Notes under the pieces: generated by a model
Database searches by the model: none
Told to the model about the DNA's origin: nothing
The model's input: the letters and a program-made list of their open reading frames with translations, nothing else
Translations under genes and position numbers: made by a program
Source of the DNA: Sambucus nigra
Taxonomy: Eukaryota > Streptophyta > Magnoliopsida > Dipsacales > Adoxaceae
NCBI GenBank assembly: GCA_949130495.1
Contig: OX422213.1
Span: forward strand, 53,206,284-53,270,283
Reading direction: 5' to 3'
Length of the DNA stretch: 64,000 nucleotides
Part shown: one piece after another, positions 11,628-23,122 of the stretch
How the letters are laid out: each line of letters opens with the position of its first letter
Position numbering within the stretch: the stretch's first letter is position 1

Positions 11628-12956
11628 TTTGGCTGATGTTTTTTTTTTTTGCTTTTGCTATTGTTATTGGTTGATAGGTCTTTTGGGGAATGCCCCTCAG
11701 ATTTAGTTTGGTTTCATATCCTTTGTACTTGTAAAGTTTTTCTATAATACTAAACATAATTTTCCCCAAAAAATATATATATGATGTTAATTTATTATGT
11801 TTATTCTAATACTACCTTCAGAAAGCATGAAATATCGAATTTAGTTACAAATACAAAATTTTAAAGTTTCGGTAGGAATATTCAGGTTGAAGACTCGTTT
11901 TGACACTTATAAAATAAAAATTGACTTGGGTTGAAAATTAGATAGTTGTAGAAAGGTGAGTTAGGGTTGTAACACAACAAACATTGTGTGAAACAGAGGT
12001 CAGAGTAAAAATTTATACCGAAACTAACCAAGGGCAAATTTGTCCATCCATTTAAGTGGCAATTTCTCCTTTTTACCCAACAAGTGTCTTAAATTGATTG
12101 GTTGGAGGTGTAGGCTGGTTTGGACGACCTTATAACTTTGAAATAACCTTTTCCTTCAACCATAATTATCCATGAGAAATTTAATCTTAAGGAGAGATAA
12201 TAGGGAAGTTTAGGAAGAAAGCGACGAGGAAACGTTGGAGAAAAATTCATAGGAAATTATGTAAACGTCCCTAAGGTAATCCTACATGTAAATATTGTTA
12301 TTTTTCTTATATTACTAATTTAAATGATATAAATAATCATTTGTTTACTAAACTTCAATGTCTTGAGGTATACGTATGAATAGATACGAGTTTAAACAAA
12401 GCTGAATGTGTAAATCCTTAAATTGCTTCGTTTAGTAGCCTTGTTTATTCAAACTTCCATATCTTTTTGTATACTTACTGGAATTGATTAATTATAATTG
12501 TAAATGAAAATAGACTCATATATGTTTTACATATCCGAAAATCATGTGAAAATACCAAGAAATGAATATTTGGTGACAGTTTGAAGTTCGGGTATAAAAT
12601 CTGCCCCAATGGTGAAAGTATGCACGCCGTGTGTTCGATATTTTGCTTGACATAGTAAATGAACCTTAAAAATTATGAAATTTTAATTTCGCATTGTTCA
12701 ATATGTTTATTGATGCTGGGTGAAATATCATAGAAAGTTATCATGTAGAAAAATTATTAAAATTCCTGGAAGTTGAATGAACGATAAATAAGCCTATAGG
12801 GCAGATTTGCTATGTAGTAAAGAAATGGGCCTATCTTGCTCTAGGAAACTTGAAATGATGTGTTGTCTTTTACATTGGAATACTAATATAATAAGTATTG
12901 AATTACGAAGAAGAAATGAATATATGTTTGGTCTATGATTCGAATATGACAATTAG

Positions 12957-12968
12957 TGGAATCAGAGC
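12957..12968 (+). other. Primer binding site, Gypsy-A copy 2 (mutated)
   Basis: TGGAATCAGAGC, one mismatch from TGGTATCAGAGC, is placed 5 nt (ATTAG) after the LTR end exactly as in copy 1. The leader that follows (GACGTGTGTGACGATTAG...) is also collinear with copy 1. Confidence 0.8.
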
Positions 12969-13106
12969 GTCTAGGTTATTAATTTTGGACGTGTGTGACG
13001 ATTAGAGGGCAGTTGTTGGTTTGATATGATATTTATGAATTGTTTATGTACTAATCAATAGTTTAGTATTATAATTGTGTTGATTTCTATAACTCGATTA
13101 TTATAG

Positions 13107-15384
13107 ATGAAACCTGGGGTAGGTGCACTTTCTATTACTAATAGAAGTTCTTATGTTTTGATTGATTCTGGTTCCACACATTCTTTTGTGTTTTATGTAT
13201 TTGCTATATATCTGAATAGACCATGTACTCGTTTAGATGCGGGGTTAGGTATTTACATGCCTATGGGGGATGTGATTGTAGTTGAATATGTTTTTCATGA
13301 TTATATTTTTACTGTGGGGGTTAGAGATACAATTATAGACTTATTTGTATTGAATATATCTTATTTTTGACATAATTTTGGAAATGGATTGGTTATCTAA
13401 ATATCATGCATCTATAGATTGTTTTGGCAAATAAGTTGTTTTTAAAATGCCTAGTGAGTTTGAATTTAAATTTGTGAGGGGGGGGGGGGGGGAGGAAACT
13501 TGTTCCTAGTTGCGTTATTACTGCTATTTAGATGAGGAAATTCTCAAGTAAGGGTTATGAGGGTTTTATTGCATATGTTATTGACACTGGGAAGGGGGAT
13601 TTACAATTAGTCGATGTTCCTATTGTATGGGATTCTCTAGGGGTGTTTTCTAGTAATTTCCTGGGTTACTTCCAGAAAGAGAAGTTGAATTTATTATTGA
13701 ATTAGCACCGAGGACAGACCCTATTTCTATGGCACCATATAGAATGGCACCTATTGAGTTGAAAGAACTCAATGTTCAGTTGAAGGATTTACTTGATAGG
13801 GGGTTCATACAACCTAGTGTATCTCCATAGGGTGCACCAGTTTTATTTGGGAAAAGGAAAATGGTACTATGCGTTTGTTTATTGATTATAGGCAACTGAA
13901 TAAAGCTATAATTAAGAACAAGTATCATGTACCTCATATAGATGATTTGCTTGATCAGTTGTAGGGTCCTAAAGTATTTTCAAAGATATACTTGCGATCA
14001 GGTTATCATCAGTTGAGGGTGAAAGGGAGCGATAATTCTAAAATTGCTTTTCGCACTCGGTATGGTCATTTTGAATTTCTCGTGATGCCTTTTGGAGTGA
14101 CAAATACTCCAGCTGTATTTATGGATCTTATGAATTGAGTACTACATCCTTTTGTTGATTCATTTCTGATAGTTTTTATTTATGATATTCTGATCTACTC
14201 ATGTGATATGGTTGAACATGAAAAGCATCTTATAGCTATTTTGAATGTGTTGAAAGATAAGCAGCCTAAGTTTAGCAATGTGAATTTTGGCTATCACAAG
14301 TTGCATTTTTAAGCCATGTTATTTCTGGAGATGGTATATGTGTTGATCCCAAGAAAGGAGAAGCTATTATGAAGGGGATAGGCCCAATAATGTAACTGAG
14401 GTGAGGAGTTTTCTACATTTAGCTAGGTATTATAGAAGGTTTATTAAGGGATTTTCTTTAATTGCCTTGCCAATGACTAAATTGACCCGGAAAGATATTA
14501 AGTTTGAATGGAATTCTGATTGTGAAAATAGTTTTATAGAATTTAAAAGGAGGTTGGTAACTGCACTTGTTCTTACTATTCCACACGGTGGAGATGGTTT
14601 TGCTTTTTATACTGATTCTTCACATCAGGGGTTGGGTTGTGTTTTTATGCAACATGGTAAAGTTATTTCTTATGCTTCTAGGCAATTGCGTACACATGAA
14701 CGTAACTATCCTACACATGATTTGAAACTTGCTACTATTGTGTTTGCTTTGAAATTATGGCGTCATTATTTATATGGTGAAGTATGTGAAATTTTTACTG
14801 ACCATCAGAGTCTTAAGTATTTAATTATTCAGAAGGAGTTGAATTTGAGGCAGAGGTAGTGGATGGAGTTAATTAAAGATTATGATTGCACAATTCACTA
14901 CCATCCAGGGAAGGCAAATGTAGTTGCAAATGCTTTGAGCAGAAAGGCTTTGGGCAGCTTATCTTGTATTCGATGTGATAGAGTTGCTCACATTATGAAC
15001 TTGAGATCGATGGGAGTGGAATTGCATCTAGCAGATGGCAACAGATTCTTTTCTCATGTAAGCGTGAGGCCGTTATTAGCTACTCGTATTCGTGATTTAC
15101 AAAGTCAAGATCCTTTTCTTGAGAAAAAATGACAAGATGTCAGAGATGGTAAGTCTTGTGATTTTTGTATTGTTAATGATAGATCTTTATTGTATAAACA
15201 ACGATTATGTGTTCTTAATATGGATAGATTGAAAGAGAAAATTTTAGATGAGGCTCATAATTCCATTTAAACTATGCATCGTGGTAGTACTAAAATGTAT
15301 AGAGATTTAAAGGAGCATTATTGGTGGAATAATATGAAGAAAGAAATAGCTAATTTTGTTGCTAGATGCCTTATATGTCATCAG
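13107..15384 (+). pseudogene. Gypsy-A copy 2 pol remnant (PR-RT-RNase H-IN zinc)
   Basis: Pol of a Ty3/gypsy element, without gag. In order: aspartic protease (13107-13370, SSYVLIDSGSTHSF); a badly shifted RT (13640-14390) with [41 protein letters not shown] and IVFIYDILIYS, where the catalytic YIDD/FIDD Asp is Tyr; the RT tail and RNase H (14401-15010) with [56 protein letters not shown] and [15 protein letters not shown]; then the integrase HHCC zinc region to about 15384 (HRGSTKMYRDLKEHYWW, CLICH). The integrase core and 3' LTR are missing, because the sequence changes to an inverted LINE at 15379-15384. The start ATGAAACC is the gag start, fused straight to protease. Confidence 0.85.
13479..13494 (+). 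repeat. Poly-G run
   Basis: A run of about 14 G followed by GAGG inside the pol remnant. It interrupts the frame and may be expanded by slippage or be a base-calling artefact. Confidence 0.5.
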
Positions 15385-16777
15385 GGCTCGGGGCTATTTT
15401 GGACCTAATAGAGAACATGGCCTTCTTAATCTCCACATCATCAATGGGGGTGCACAGCATAGCAACATCAGCGTCACTGGTTCTCTTGCGGACATTCTCA
15501 ATAATAATAGAACTCGGGTTCTCACAAAAACTGCTGCTACCAACAAGATTGCTAAAAAAACCAATAGCAGTGTTGGCCACATTCTGAGTACCCTCAATGC
15601 ATAAGCCATTCTCATCCTTAATACTGATAATTTTCCTCCCGGCAGAGGCCTGGTTGGCCTTCTTATGAAAGAAAGAATTATTCTCGTCACCCAACTGTAG
15701 CCACTTCACTCTGGACCTTTGTTTGAAATACGACTCTTCAGCGTTTCTGAGCTCCAGGTACTTAGGCAATCCATCCCTTTCTTCGGCCTGAATACTAGAA
15801 TTTCCCCCATACCTATCCAGTCTTTTTTGAACGTCGTCCAACAACACCTTGGCCTCCTCAACCCTCCTGAAAATATGGTTGTAATTTTTTTTATCAAAAT
15901 CTTTAAGGTTAATCTTCAGTCTTCTCATCTTCTTACTTAGTCTAATCATGGGATTACCCCCATCATTGCAACACCAAGACTCAGCAAGAACTCCCTAGAA
16001 ATTGGCATGACCCATCCAAAAATTATAGAATTTAAAAGGTTTAGGACCTCTAGGCTCCATGGGGGATAGCAAGATAGTGATTGGGCAGTGATCAGAAACA
16101 CCTTGAGGAAGACCAATAGCTTGAGACTCAGGAAATGCGGTGTTCCAAGTATCATTATGAAGAACCCTATTCAGTCTAGACTGGACATTCTCATTACCCT
16201 CATGACGTTTGTTCCACGTAAACCATAACCCATTAGTCATCATATCATCTGCATGGATATCATTTATGCATTGATTGAAGTTATCAGTAGCCTCCACATC
16301 AACGCCATGCACACCTCTCTTCTCCTCGTGAGATCTCACCACAGTGAAATCACCCATAAGAACCCATGGTTGGCCATCCACTCTCTCACAATTAAGTCTC
16401 AAGAAGTCCCATAAAGTAACTCTCTTGATAGGCAAATTCTCCCCGTAGATAAAGGAAGCATAAAACCCATAGTCTCTCCAACAAACATCCACCTTACATA
16501 ACATGGTCTGAGGGTGTGACTGGACTAAAGTCACAGTAACATTATTCGGATTCCAACCCACAATAACCCTAGCAACACCCCCATCGCTAGGGCAGTTGTC
16601 AATACTATTCCAATGAAAGAAGCAATTATTCTTAACATTTAATAAGTTATTCTTCCTAACTTTGGTTTCAAGCAAACATACCAGGTCAAGATGTTGGTCT
16701 CTAATAAACTTGATCACTTCTAATTGTTTATGAGGGAAATTAAGACCGCTAATGTTCCATGAACCGAGCTTAATCAT
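15379..16777 (-). pseudogene. LINE-2 ORF2, endonuclease plus start of RT (truncated)
   Basis: The minus-strand frame from the ATG at 16777 encodes an almost intact APE-type endonuclease of 260 codons. Motifs are LGSWNISGLN, CLLETKV, VLMGDFTVV (Asn of GDFN changed to Thr), SRLNRVL (usual Asp changed to Asn) and SDHCPITILL. After a stop near 15995 the frame continues at 15949-15371 with KMRRLKINLK, SRVKWLQLGDENNSFFHKKA and the linker to RT, ending IRSKIAPSPDDI at the breakpoint. The coding potential is much better kept than in LINE-1, suggesting a younger copy, but it cannot mobilise without RT. Confidence 0.85.
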
Positions 16778-16824
16778 CGACTTTTATTTCCCTTCCCTTT
16801 CTTCTTGCTATTCCCTCCTGAGTT

Positions 16825-18290
16825 TCACACCTTGTTCTTCTCCCCCTTATGCTTGTTTTCCAGCTCATTCACTACCATAACTCTTCTAGCTAGGGAAGAG
16901 GGTTCCAGAGTCGTCTCGAACTCGTTGTCAATATCTATACTGCTAAAGGAGTTACAAACACTGATGGTGGGTAAGGCCACAGTTTGAATTATCTTGCCAT
17001 GCATTTCAGCTCCAATCACCTCCTGTGGTTCCAACACTATTAGCCCAGAAGGTTCTCCCTTTTCGCAAACAAATGGAGTAGTGGATTTTTGCTTCATGGG
17101 GACGTGGGTCCAAACCTCGCCATCAGTGGTCTTCGTCTTCATTGCCCCAGTCTTCGTCTTCATTGCCCAAGTGTTCTTCTCCAACCCCATAACAACTTCC
17201 TTGCCTTTAGTGTAGTTCCTATCGCTGTGCCCAAACACCAAGCAGTTAGGGCAAGAAGGAGGTTTGGCTTGGAATTCAACTCTCACCGGTGCACTTGTAT
17301 CATCCTCCATAATGACGTTAATGCTGCTAGGGTATGATTCTTTGCCCTCCACATCAATATAGATATGAGCATAGGATATTCTATTCATCTCCTCAGTCAC
17401 TGCATCAGCATACTAGTTGGGTCCCACTGAGCTCGCAATGTATCTAAGCCCTTCCTCCATCCACAGTTGAATCAGAATGTCATGGAACTTAACCCAGATT
17501 GGTATAGTCTTGATGGTATCTTTATGAAAATTGAAATCTGCTTTCCATTTCTTGAGAATAATGGTTATACCAGCAAAGTGTCAAGGGTCGTTATCAAAAA
17601 CCTCATCACGTTGGGTAGTGTTGTCAAATAGGAAAAAGAAAAATCCATTATCATGTGCAATGACCTTAGTCATACCATACTTGCTCCACATTCTTCTAGC
17701 AGCATTGTTCAAATAAGAGTAAGGAAGTTTTTTTCCAAGAAATTACCCCACTAAACTGTTCTCCCAATGGCTATGGCCCCCACTAGTCACCTCAATAGGT
17801 GGTGTTACAGTAATGGCATTTTCCACCACATAAGGTTTGTGGTAGGTGAGCCTGATCTTGGGTTTCTTTTTCTCTGCCGCCACTGAGCTACACGTCCTTA
17901 TATTGTGGTTAAGGTTATGTGGTTGTACCCTCACCTTAGCCTGATCACCAACTTTCTTACTATTCATCGTACTCTTAAGTCCCTTAAGCCCCGTGTCTGA
18001 GACAGTCCCATTGGGCATAGCACTAGTAGGTAGAATACCCCCCATCAGTCCATGCACTTGAAAGACTAACGGTGTCAGAAGGATTTACCAGGTCTCCGGA
18101 CGGTAAGGAAGACTCCCTGGCTCCAGCTGGACTGGACCCGTTTGGAGGAAGTGCACTTTTTTTTAACATCCTCTTGCGTTAAACCCTTGCTTAGGAGGAA
18201 ACTAAGGTATTGATTTTTTTCTTCGTTCAGTACCCGAATACTGTTAGCATCAGAACAATCAATGGGTTTGCCAGAACGAACCTCCATAAT
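16825..18290 (-). pseudogene. LINE-2 ORF1 (gag-like RNA-binding), frameshifted
   Basis: Read from about 18290 down. An N-terminal segment (18287-18075) is followed by a polar linker (18057-17743) with PKIRLTYHKPYVVENA, then a DUF4283-like region (about 17740-17400) whose residues match LINE-1 (MWSKYGMTKVIAH, FHKDTIKTIPIWVKFHD). Next are MTEEMNRISYAHI and a CCHC knuckle (CPNCLVFGHSDRNY, last Cys replaced by Tyr) near 17230, ending GEKNKV at 16825. In-frame breaks lie near 18060, 17740 and 17400. A non-coding gap of about 45 bases separates it from ORF2, unlike the ATGA overlap of LINE-1. Confidence 0.75.
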
Positions 18291-19035
18291 AGTATCAACG
18301 GAGTTACGAGTACATAAATCTAAAATGTATTAGCCATCACACGTCCCTCCACCAAGTGACATGGAAGATAACCCAGCGGCCACCGCAACATCCAAATCTG
18401 ACCTTCCTCAACTTCGGAGGATATATCCAAATAGGAACCATTGACGGTGAATATCGTACACACCCCACTAATAACATAACTGGGTAGATGTTTGATGGGT
18501 ACAGGAACGGGTTACGTTTTTTCCATATGGGAGGTTAGATGGTGTTGAAAGGGTAGAAGAGGGTGTTTGGGAGAAGGGTGTTGACGGTTGTGGTTTATTG
18601 AGGTTTAGAGAGAAGACAGAGCATTTTTATCCTTGATCTCTTTATTTCCCTTTACCCAGAACTACATGGGCCTGATTCTCTACAAAAATCATTCTCATAA
18701 AAAAAATTCAAAAACCTCCACAGGTACATAGGCTGCTCATACATCTTACATGAGCACGGCCCCTTCTTTTTCACAAAAAAAAACTATTCTTTTCTTATCT
18801 CCGAGAATGATAGTTCACTTTAACATATACTTGAACAAAAGGATTATGCATGCCTTAGCGATCGGTATAGATAATTCAAAATACAGAATTCATCAAAAGT
18901 CACAGCTGGATGATCAAAAACTTGTTTATTTCATTAATAAGAAATTACGGTACAATTACATAAGAATAGGATCAGATAACTCCCTTCCCCCTACCTTTCT
19001 AGAAAGCTAAATAAAATCCCTAAATTTATTCCCCA

Positions 19036-20351
19036 TTACAAAACAAACTCTCCAAGAGTCGTACCCACAGCTACCAAAGGATCCAACTCCATAGTCATCA
19101 TCCACATCCTGGGGTCCCCAAGCTTCCCCTGCCCGAATGGAGTGTCGCGGACGCATAATGGACCGATAAGCTCGAACCAGCCTTGAAAAACTACCACACC
19201 TCCTTCCATGGTATCAGATAAGGCGAGCCACCTTTGTACGGTCTCCACTGCCAACACCTTGCTAACTACTCTCCTCCACAACCACTTCATATAATCCCAA
19301 GGGATGTGCCAAACTCTCCCAACAGACTAAGAGGGCCGGGTCGACGGACGTCGACTCTCCCACAAAGAGCCAAGCCGCATCTGCAGACACTATGTCAAAT
19401 CTTTTACCGGAAAGAAGTCGAGTGTTCGAGGTGGCACGATCCGCTCCCAGCTAAATTAGCGCAGAAGCCGCCAAGGAAAATAAAAAGAGGTTTGTCTGAG
19501 ACTAACCGTCGGACATACGGGTATTCTCCCAGTTCCATAATAGGCAGCAGCTTTCCCTACCAAGGAACTGACCAGTACAGATTTAGAGCCCCATGCTCCA
19601 TGAACCGGTTCTCCCAGTTCTCAATATCCAGGTCAACACTAATGAAATGACACGAAAAGAAATTGGGTACAACCGACAACGGGTACTCCGGAGGCGTCAC
19701 CAAGCAAAATCTTTCAGACAACCACATGAACAACATCACAGGGCTACCCCTCAGAAAGTCATAATGACCTTCTCACCATGCATCCAGGCCATTCAAAGTC
19801 TCTACCAGTATCACCGTCGTAGGATTGCGACGGTAGGACATCCATGAGGTAATAGTTGCAAGTTGTGGGTTCACCAGCAGCTCCCCAGTCACCAACAGTA
19901 ATTTTGAAACCAAGCCTAGAACGATAGCTTCGGCATATCTAGCATCACTAACCTCGTGTAAATGCACAGACCGCAACATCATCGGAAGAGAAATCATACC
20001 TCCAGCTACTAGTGATCTGTCTGCTGAGGACGAAATACAAAGAAGCCCAACCAACAACCCCCAGGGAGAGCGGGAAAACTCAAGCAGAGCCGCAGCAACG
20101 CCGAGATTTATCCCCAACATGGTAGAAAATTCCTCATAAGTCGGACAAACTTCTTCCAAGCTAAAGTGGAATACATGGTCTTCGGGGTACCAGAATTGTA
20201 CCGCCACCATCAGCATGTTCCACTCTATGGGTCGATTACGCCATAAAGAAACTCGACGCATGTTGTAAGCATCGTAGTCGATGTTATAGGAGCATATCGC
20301 CTCCAAAGTCTCGAGGTAGTTGGAAAACTCAACACTACTACGGATAGCCAT
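19036..20351 (-). pseudogene. Antisense DUF7745-like (PMD-related) gene
   Basis: Read on the minus strand from the ATG at 20351 (MAIRSSVEF), chosen over an in-frame ATG at 20489 because a TATA box lies between them at 20420-20411. The protein has the plant pattern VQFWYPEDHVFHFSLEEVCP + TYEEFSTMLG seen in DUF7745/plant mobile domain proteins. These are non-catalytic proteins often carried by Tat-type retrotransposons; their role there is unknown. The frame is open to 19773. It then continues past single in-frame stops at 19773 and 19557 with SERFCLVTPPEYP, ENWENRFMEHGALNLYWSVPW and ELGEYPYVRRL, and less surely, after further breaks, to 19036 (DYMKWLWRRVVSKVL). No intron is needed. Confidence 0.6.
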
Positions 20352-20410
20352 CTCACAGAACAAGAAAGTAGGAATGTGAAGGTTTGAGGAAAACACTCCA
20401 CCCTTAACCC

Positions 20411-20420
20411 CTATTTTATA
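20411..20420 (-). promoter_or_regulatory. TATA box for the antisense DUF7745-like gene
   Basis: Minus-strand TATAAAATAG lies about 60 bases upstream of the chosen ATG at 20351. This suggests that the antisense gene has its own Pol II promoter inside the retroelement. Confidence 0.5.
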
Positions 20421-20933
20421 CTTAAAATCCCCCACAAAAGACATAACCCCTACAGAAATCGAAGGAAATCCTGCCCTATAAGGTACCAAAGACTGAAGAG
20501 GGTACCAATCAAAGCTTTAATTTGATGGGGCTGGACTGACATGCAGATAGGCAGGATAAGGTACTTGACGATCGACAACCCCCTACTTTTGGAAATTTTC
20601 CTTTTTTCCTTTTTTGTCAAAATTCAAAAAACTCAAAATAAATTGATATTCTCAAAATCCCCTTCCATCTTTATATAAATTCTCATTCTGAATAAATATT
20701 TCTTTCAAATCCCAAAAAAATATTTCTTTTGACGGTCTCAGCAGCAAAGTAAAAAGCGCATGTGCATGCATTCATTCATCATTAACAGAAGGTAATAAAA
20801 AAAAACTTCATTGCATTGGATAGATATGCTTCTGTGTTACATAATTTTGCAGGAAAATAAAGAAAAGCAGAAAAACAACGGGACTCAGCTCGAACCCACA
20901 TTCTCTCACACTCTCTCTCACTTTCTCTCTCTC

Positions 20934-23020
20934 TCAAAATCTTCCACCCCTGCGACGCGCTCTCTTTCCCCGACGGTGAGATGACGCACCACCGCTACCT
21001 GAACCAGACTCCTCCTCGGATGAGGCAGACGACACTAAGTAAGAAGGAACAGGAATTGCATCCCGAATATGGTCAGTCACAAAAGATATTCAGTCCCTAA
21101 TATCCCTCATCCAAATGGTGGACACTCGGACATGCTACAAGAAAAGGAAAAATCAGTATCAAACAGAAAAGATCAAAAGAAATCGAAAGGAAGGAAAAGA
21201 AAAGAGAAAAAAAATATACCTCAGGGCAAAGAACCTCCTCTATTAAGCCCAACTCCTTCAGGTCCATCGCATGAGGACGATGCAGCATAGGCACCATCCC
21301 TCCATCAGCCATCGAATGTTGTATGAAGGAGTATGCAGTCACACAAAGGGAACCTCCAAAGTCACCGTTGCCACAGATGTCGAAGGACTACCACCGCTGT
21401 GGGAAGACCCCACTGACCGACTCGAACCCGCAGGAAGGAAGGGCAATGAATCATAGATGATGGGCGCCATCAATTAGCTCGTCTCAAAGTCTATATAATC
21501 ATACGGCATAGCCGTATCGGTGTACAGCATGTAGGACTCGCTAATCATCGTTGCGATTCTCGCATCCTCCGGTAGAATCCACTCCTGCCTCATAGACATA
21601 GGGGGCCTCGCAGGTGGCACTACCACCTCCCCCTCAGCAATCGGACGGACCACCCTCTCCCCGAGATACCAAGAGTGTCCAAAATCATGTGCCAGCAAAC
21701 GCCTCATCTACACATTTACCCCAGTCAACCCCGTGTCATGAACGATCGTCCCCCAAGAGTAAAAGTTCACCTGAAAAATCCTCATCAAAATATAAGGAAT
21801 CAGAGCAACCAAAGGTCTTAGACTGAAGAAGAAAAAAGTCTTACCCTGTCACCAGTCAGGCCATTTAAGACCTAACGCACCGCCTCTAGAGAGAGAGACC
21901 TCCTCGACTGCCGATTGGACTTACGCCATCGATGCAACCGGTAAAATCCCCAAGAGTCTTGTCCTTTAAAGAGATCAACTGGGTATTACACCCGATCACC
22001 TCATAGAACCACGTCTGCCAAAGATAAGAATTCGCAATCAAAAGAGATGCATGAGGAAAATGCGAATGTATGAAAGGAAAATGCGCAAATTAAAGAATAC
22101 CTCAAGAAGATACATGGCTCCAGTAAAAGACTGTCGGTAGCACCGGCTAAATGCATCCAAAGAGAAATAAAGGGTCGCCAAAGTCAGGCTCCCCCAATCA
22201 TAGAGAGGGTTATTCGAAAACATCCTCAGGTATGGTAAAAACCATAAGTGGACAACATCGCCGCTCGACGCCACCAGAAATCCCCCCAAAACTAGCAAAA
22301 TGAATAAACGGGCCATCTACCTCACCTGTAGCCCGTCCTCCATGTCGATCACTCTATCCAATAAAACATCCTTCAGCAGCGACAGAAGAATGGAGTCCCC
22401 AGACACTATCCTCCCCACATCACCAAGCGCAGCGTGCACTGCTTTCGGCCTCACCCGTAAAGAATGATCCGCCTCTATCTGCTCCCCATCGCAATCCAGC
22501 CCCAGCAGTAGTCATCTCCCCAAAACCAAAATGAAAAGTGTGGGTAGTGTCCCACCACCTCTGCCCCAGGGCACATAAGACCGTCGTCAAACGAGGCGTC
22601 TCATCCAGCACACACGCCAACCTCCCAAAGCCTGTTGAGGATACCACCCAACGCACCACAGGTGGAAGATGCTCTCAAACATCCTTAAGCCTCGTCGTCC
22701 CGCGGGCACGCATATTCGACAGAGAAACATCAGACTGCCAAAAGAGAAAATCCTTGTCAAAATTCAAGAAAAAAGGGAAATCACCAAAAAAGAATGCTAA
22801 AAGTCATGTTACTTACATAACCGCCAGGGTTCACCACCCTCGAAGAGTGATGACGCGGCGGCTCCCACAGCAAGGTCCACTCATCCACAACTGGATCGAA
22901 TTCATCGAAAGAGTTCTCGCTCCCCTAAGCAAGAGGCACCCTGGCCCTCCACTCCACGTTTGCCCAGTCATCAACAGCTGACCATTCCCGGTGTACTGCA
23001 GTGCTCACAAAAGCGGCCAT
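20934..23020 (-). pseudogene. Antisense five-exon plant mobile domain (PMD) gene
   Basis: Exons read on the minus strand: 23020-22817, 22734-22101, 22014-21845, 21770-21220 and 21134-20934, with GT-AG introns of 82, 86, 74 and 85 bases. The protein starts MAAFVSTAVHREWSAVDDWA. Exon 2 carries the MAIN/MAIL1-type PMD core: LTTVLCALGQRWW, DTTHTFHFGFGEMTTA, then ARLFILLVLGGFL, VHLWFLPYL and YDWGSLTLATLYFSLDAFSR. Exon 4 has YSWGTIVHDTGL and ends in an acidic-to-basic region. Exon 5 ends in a Ser/Glu run and the nuclear-signal-like HRRGKRARRRGG before TGA. In-frame stops (exons 1, 2 and 4) and at least two frameshifts (near 22490 and 21345) make it a pseudogene. The splice sites are all intact. Confidence 0.7.
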
Positions 23021-23113
23021 TTTTTAGAGATCAGAATGCTAGAACGATTCGCAGAAGAAAATTGCAGAAAGAGAGAAGGCAAGAAGCTGTGAAAATGAGG
23101 GGAATTCGCCACC

Positions 23114-23122
23114 TTTATATAG
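23114..23122 (-). promoter_or_regulatory. TATA box for the antisense PMD gene
   Basis: Minus-strand CTATATAAAG about 95 bases upstream of the ATG at 23020, followed by a purine/pyrimidine-mixed leader with no earlier ATG in good context. It is a second, independent antisense promoter in the same retroelement. Confidence 0.55.

Larger units (their letters stand above)
6231..11774 (+). mobile_element. LINE-1, L1-like plant non-LTR retrotransposon
   Basis: A full-length-looking 5.5 kb LINE: a C-rich leader (6260-6373), ORF1, ORF2 with endonuclease, reverse transcriptase and RT zinc-binding regions, a short 3' UTR, and a terminal A6 run. A perfect 15-bp target duplication (ATATATATGATGTTA, 6216-6230 and 11775-11789) brackets it, the mark of target-primed reverse transcription. 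It sits in sense orientation inside the LTR of Gypsy-A copy 2 and is therefore younger than that element. Both ORFs carry stops and frameshifts. Confidence 0.9.
6138..12951 (+). mobile_element. Gypsy-A copy 2, 5' LTR split by a LINE
   Basis: LTR of the same family as 591-2707, plus orientation. It starts TGTGATAATCTGAATATAAT at 6138, is interrupted by the LINE at 6231-11774 (plus duplicated target 11775-11789), and resumes with the ATACTACCTTCAGAAAGCATG block. It ends ATATGACA at 12951, next to ATTAG and a degenerate primer site. Without the LINE it is only about 1.25 kb against 2.1 kb for copy 1. The missing part is roughly the last 0.85 kb before the 3' end, so the LTR also has an internal deletion. 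Confidence 0.8.
15379..18640 (-). mobile_element. LINE-2, inverted L1-like element lacking its 3' half
   Basis: A second L1-like element of the same family as LINE-1, read on the minus strand. It has a C-rich 5' leader (about 18640-18300), ORF1 (18290-16825) and the first part of ORF2 (16777-15379). It stops inside the RT region, right where LINE-1 has APRTDGFN (here APSPDDI). LINEs normally lose their 5' ends; this one keeps the 5' end and has lost RT, 3' UTR and poly(A), so the right-hand neighbour of Gypsy-A pol is a breakpoint and not a normal insertion end. The 5' boundary with the Tat-like element is approximate. Confidence 0.85.
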
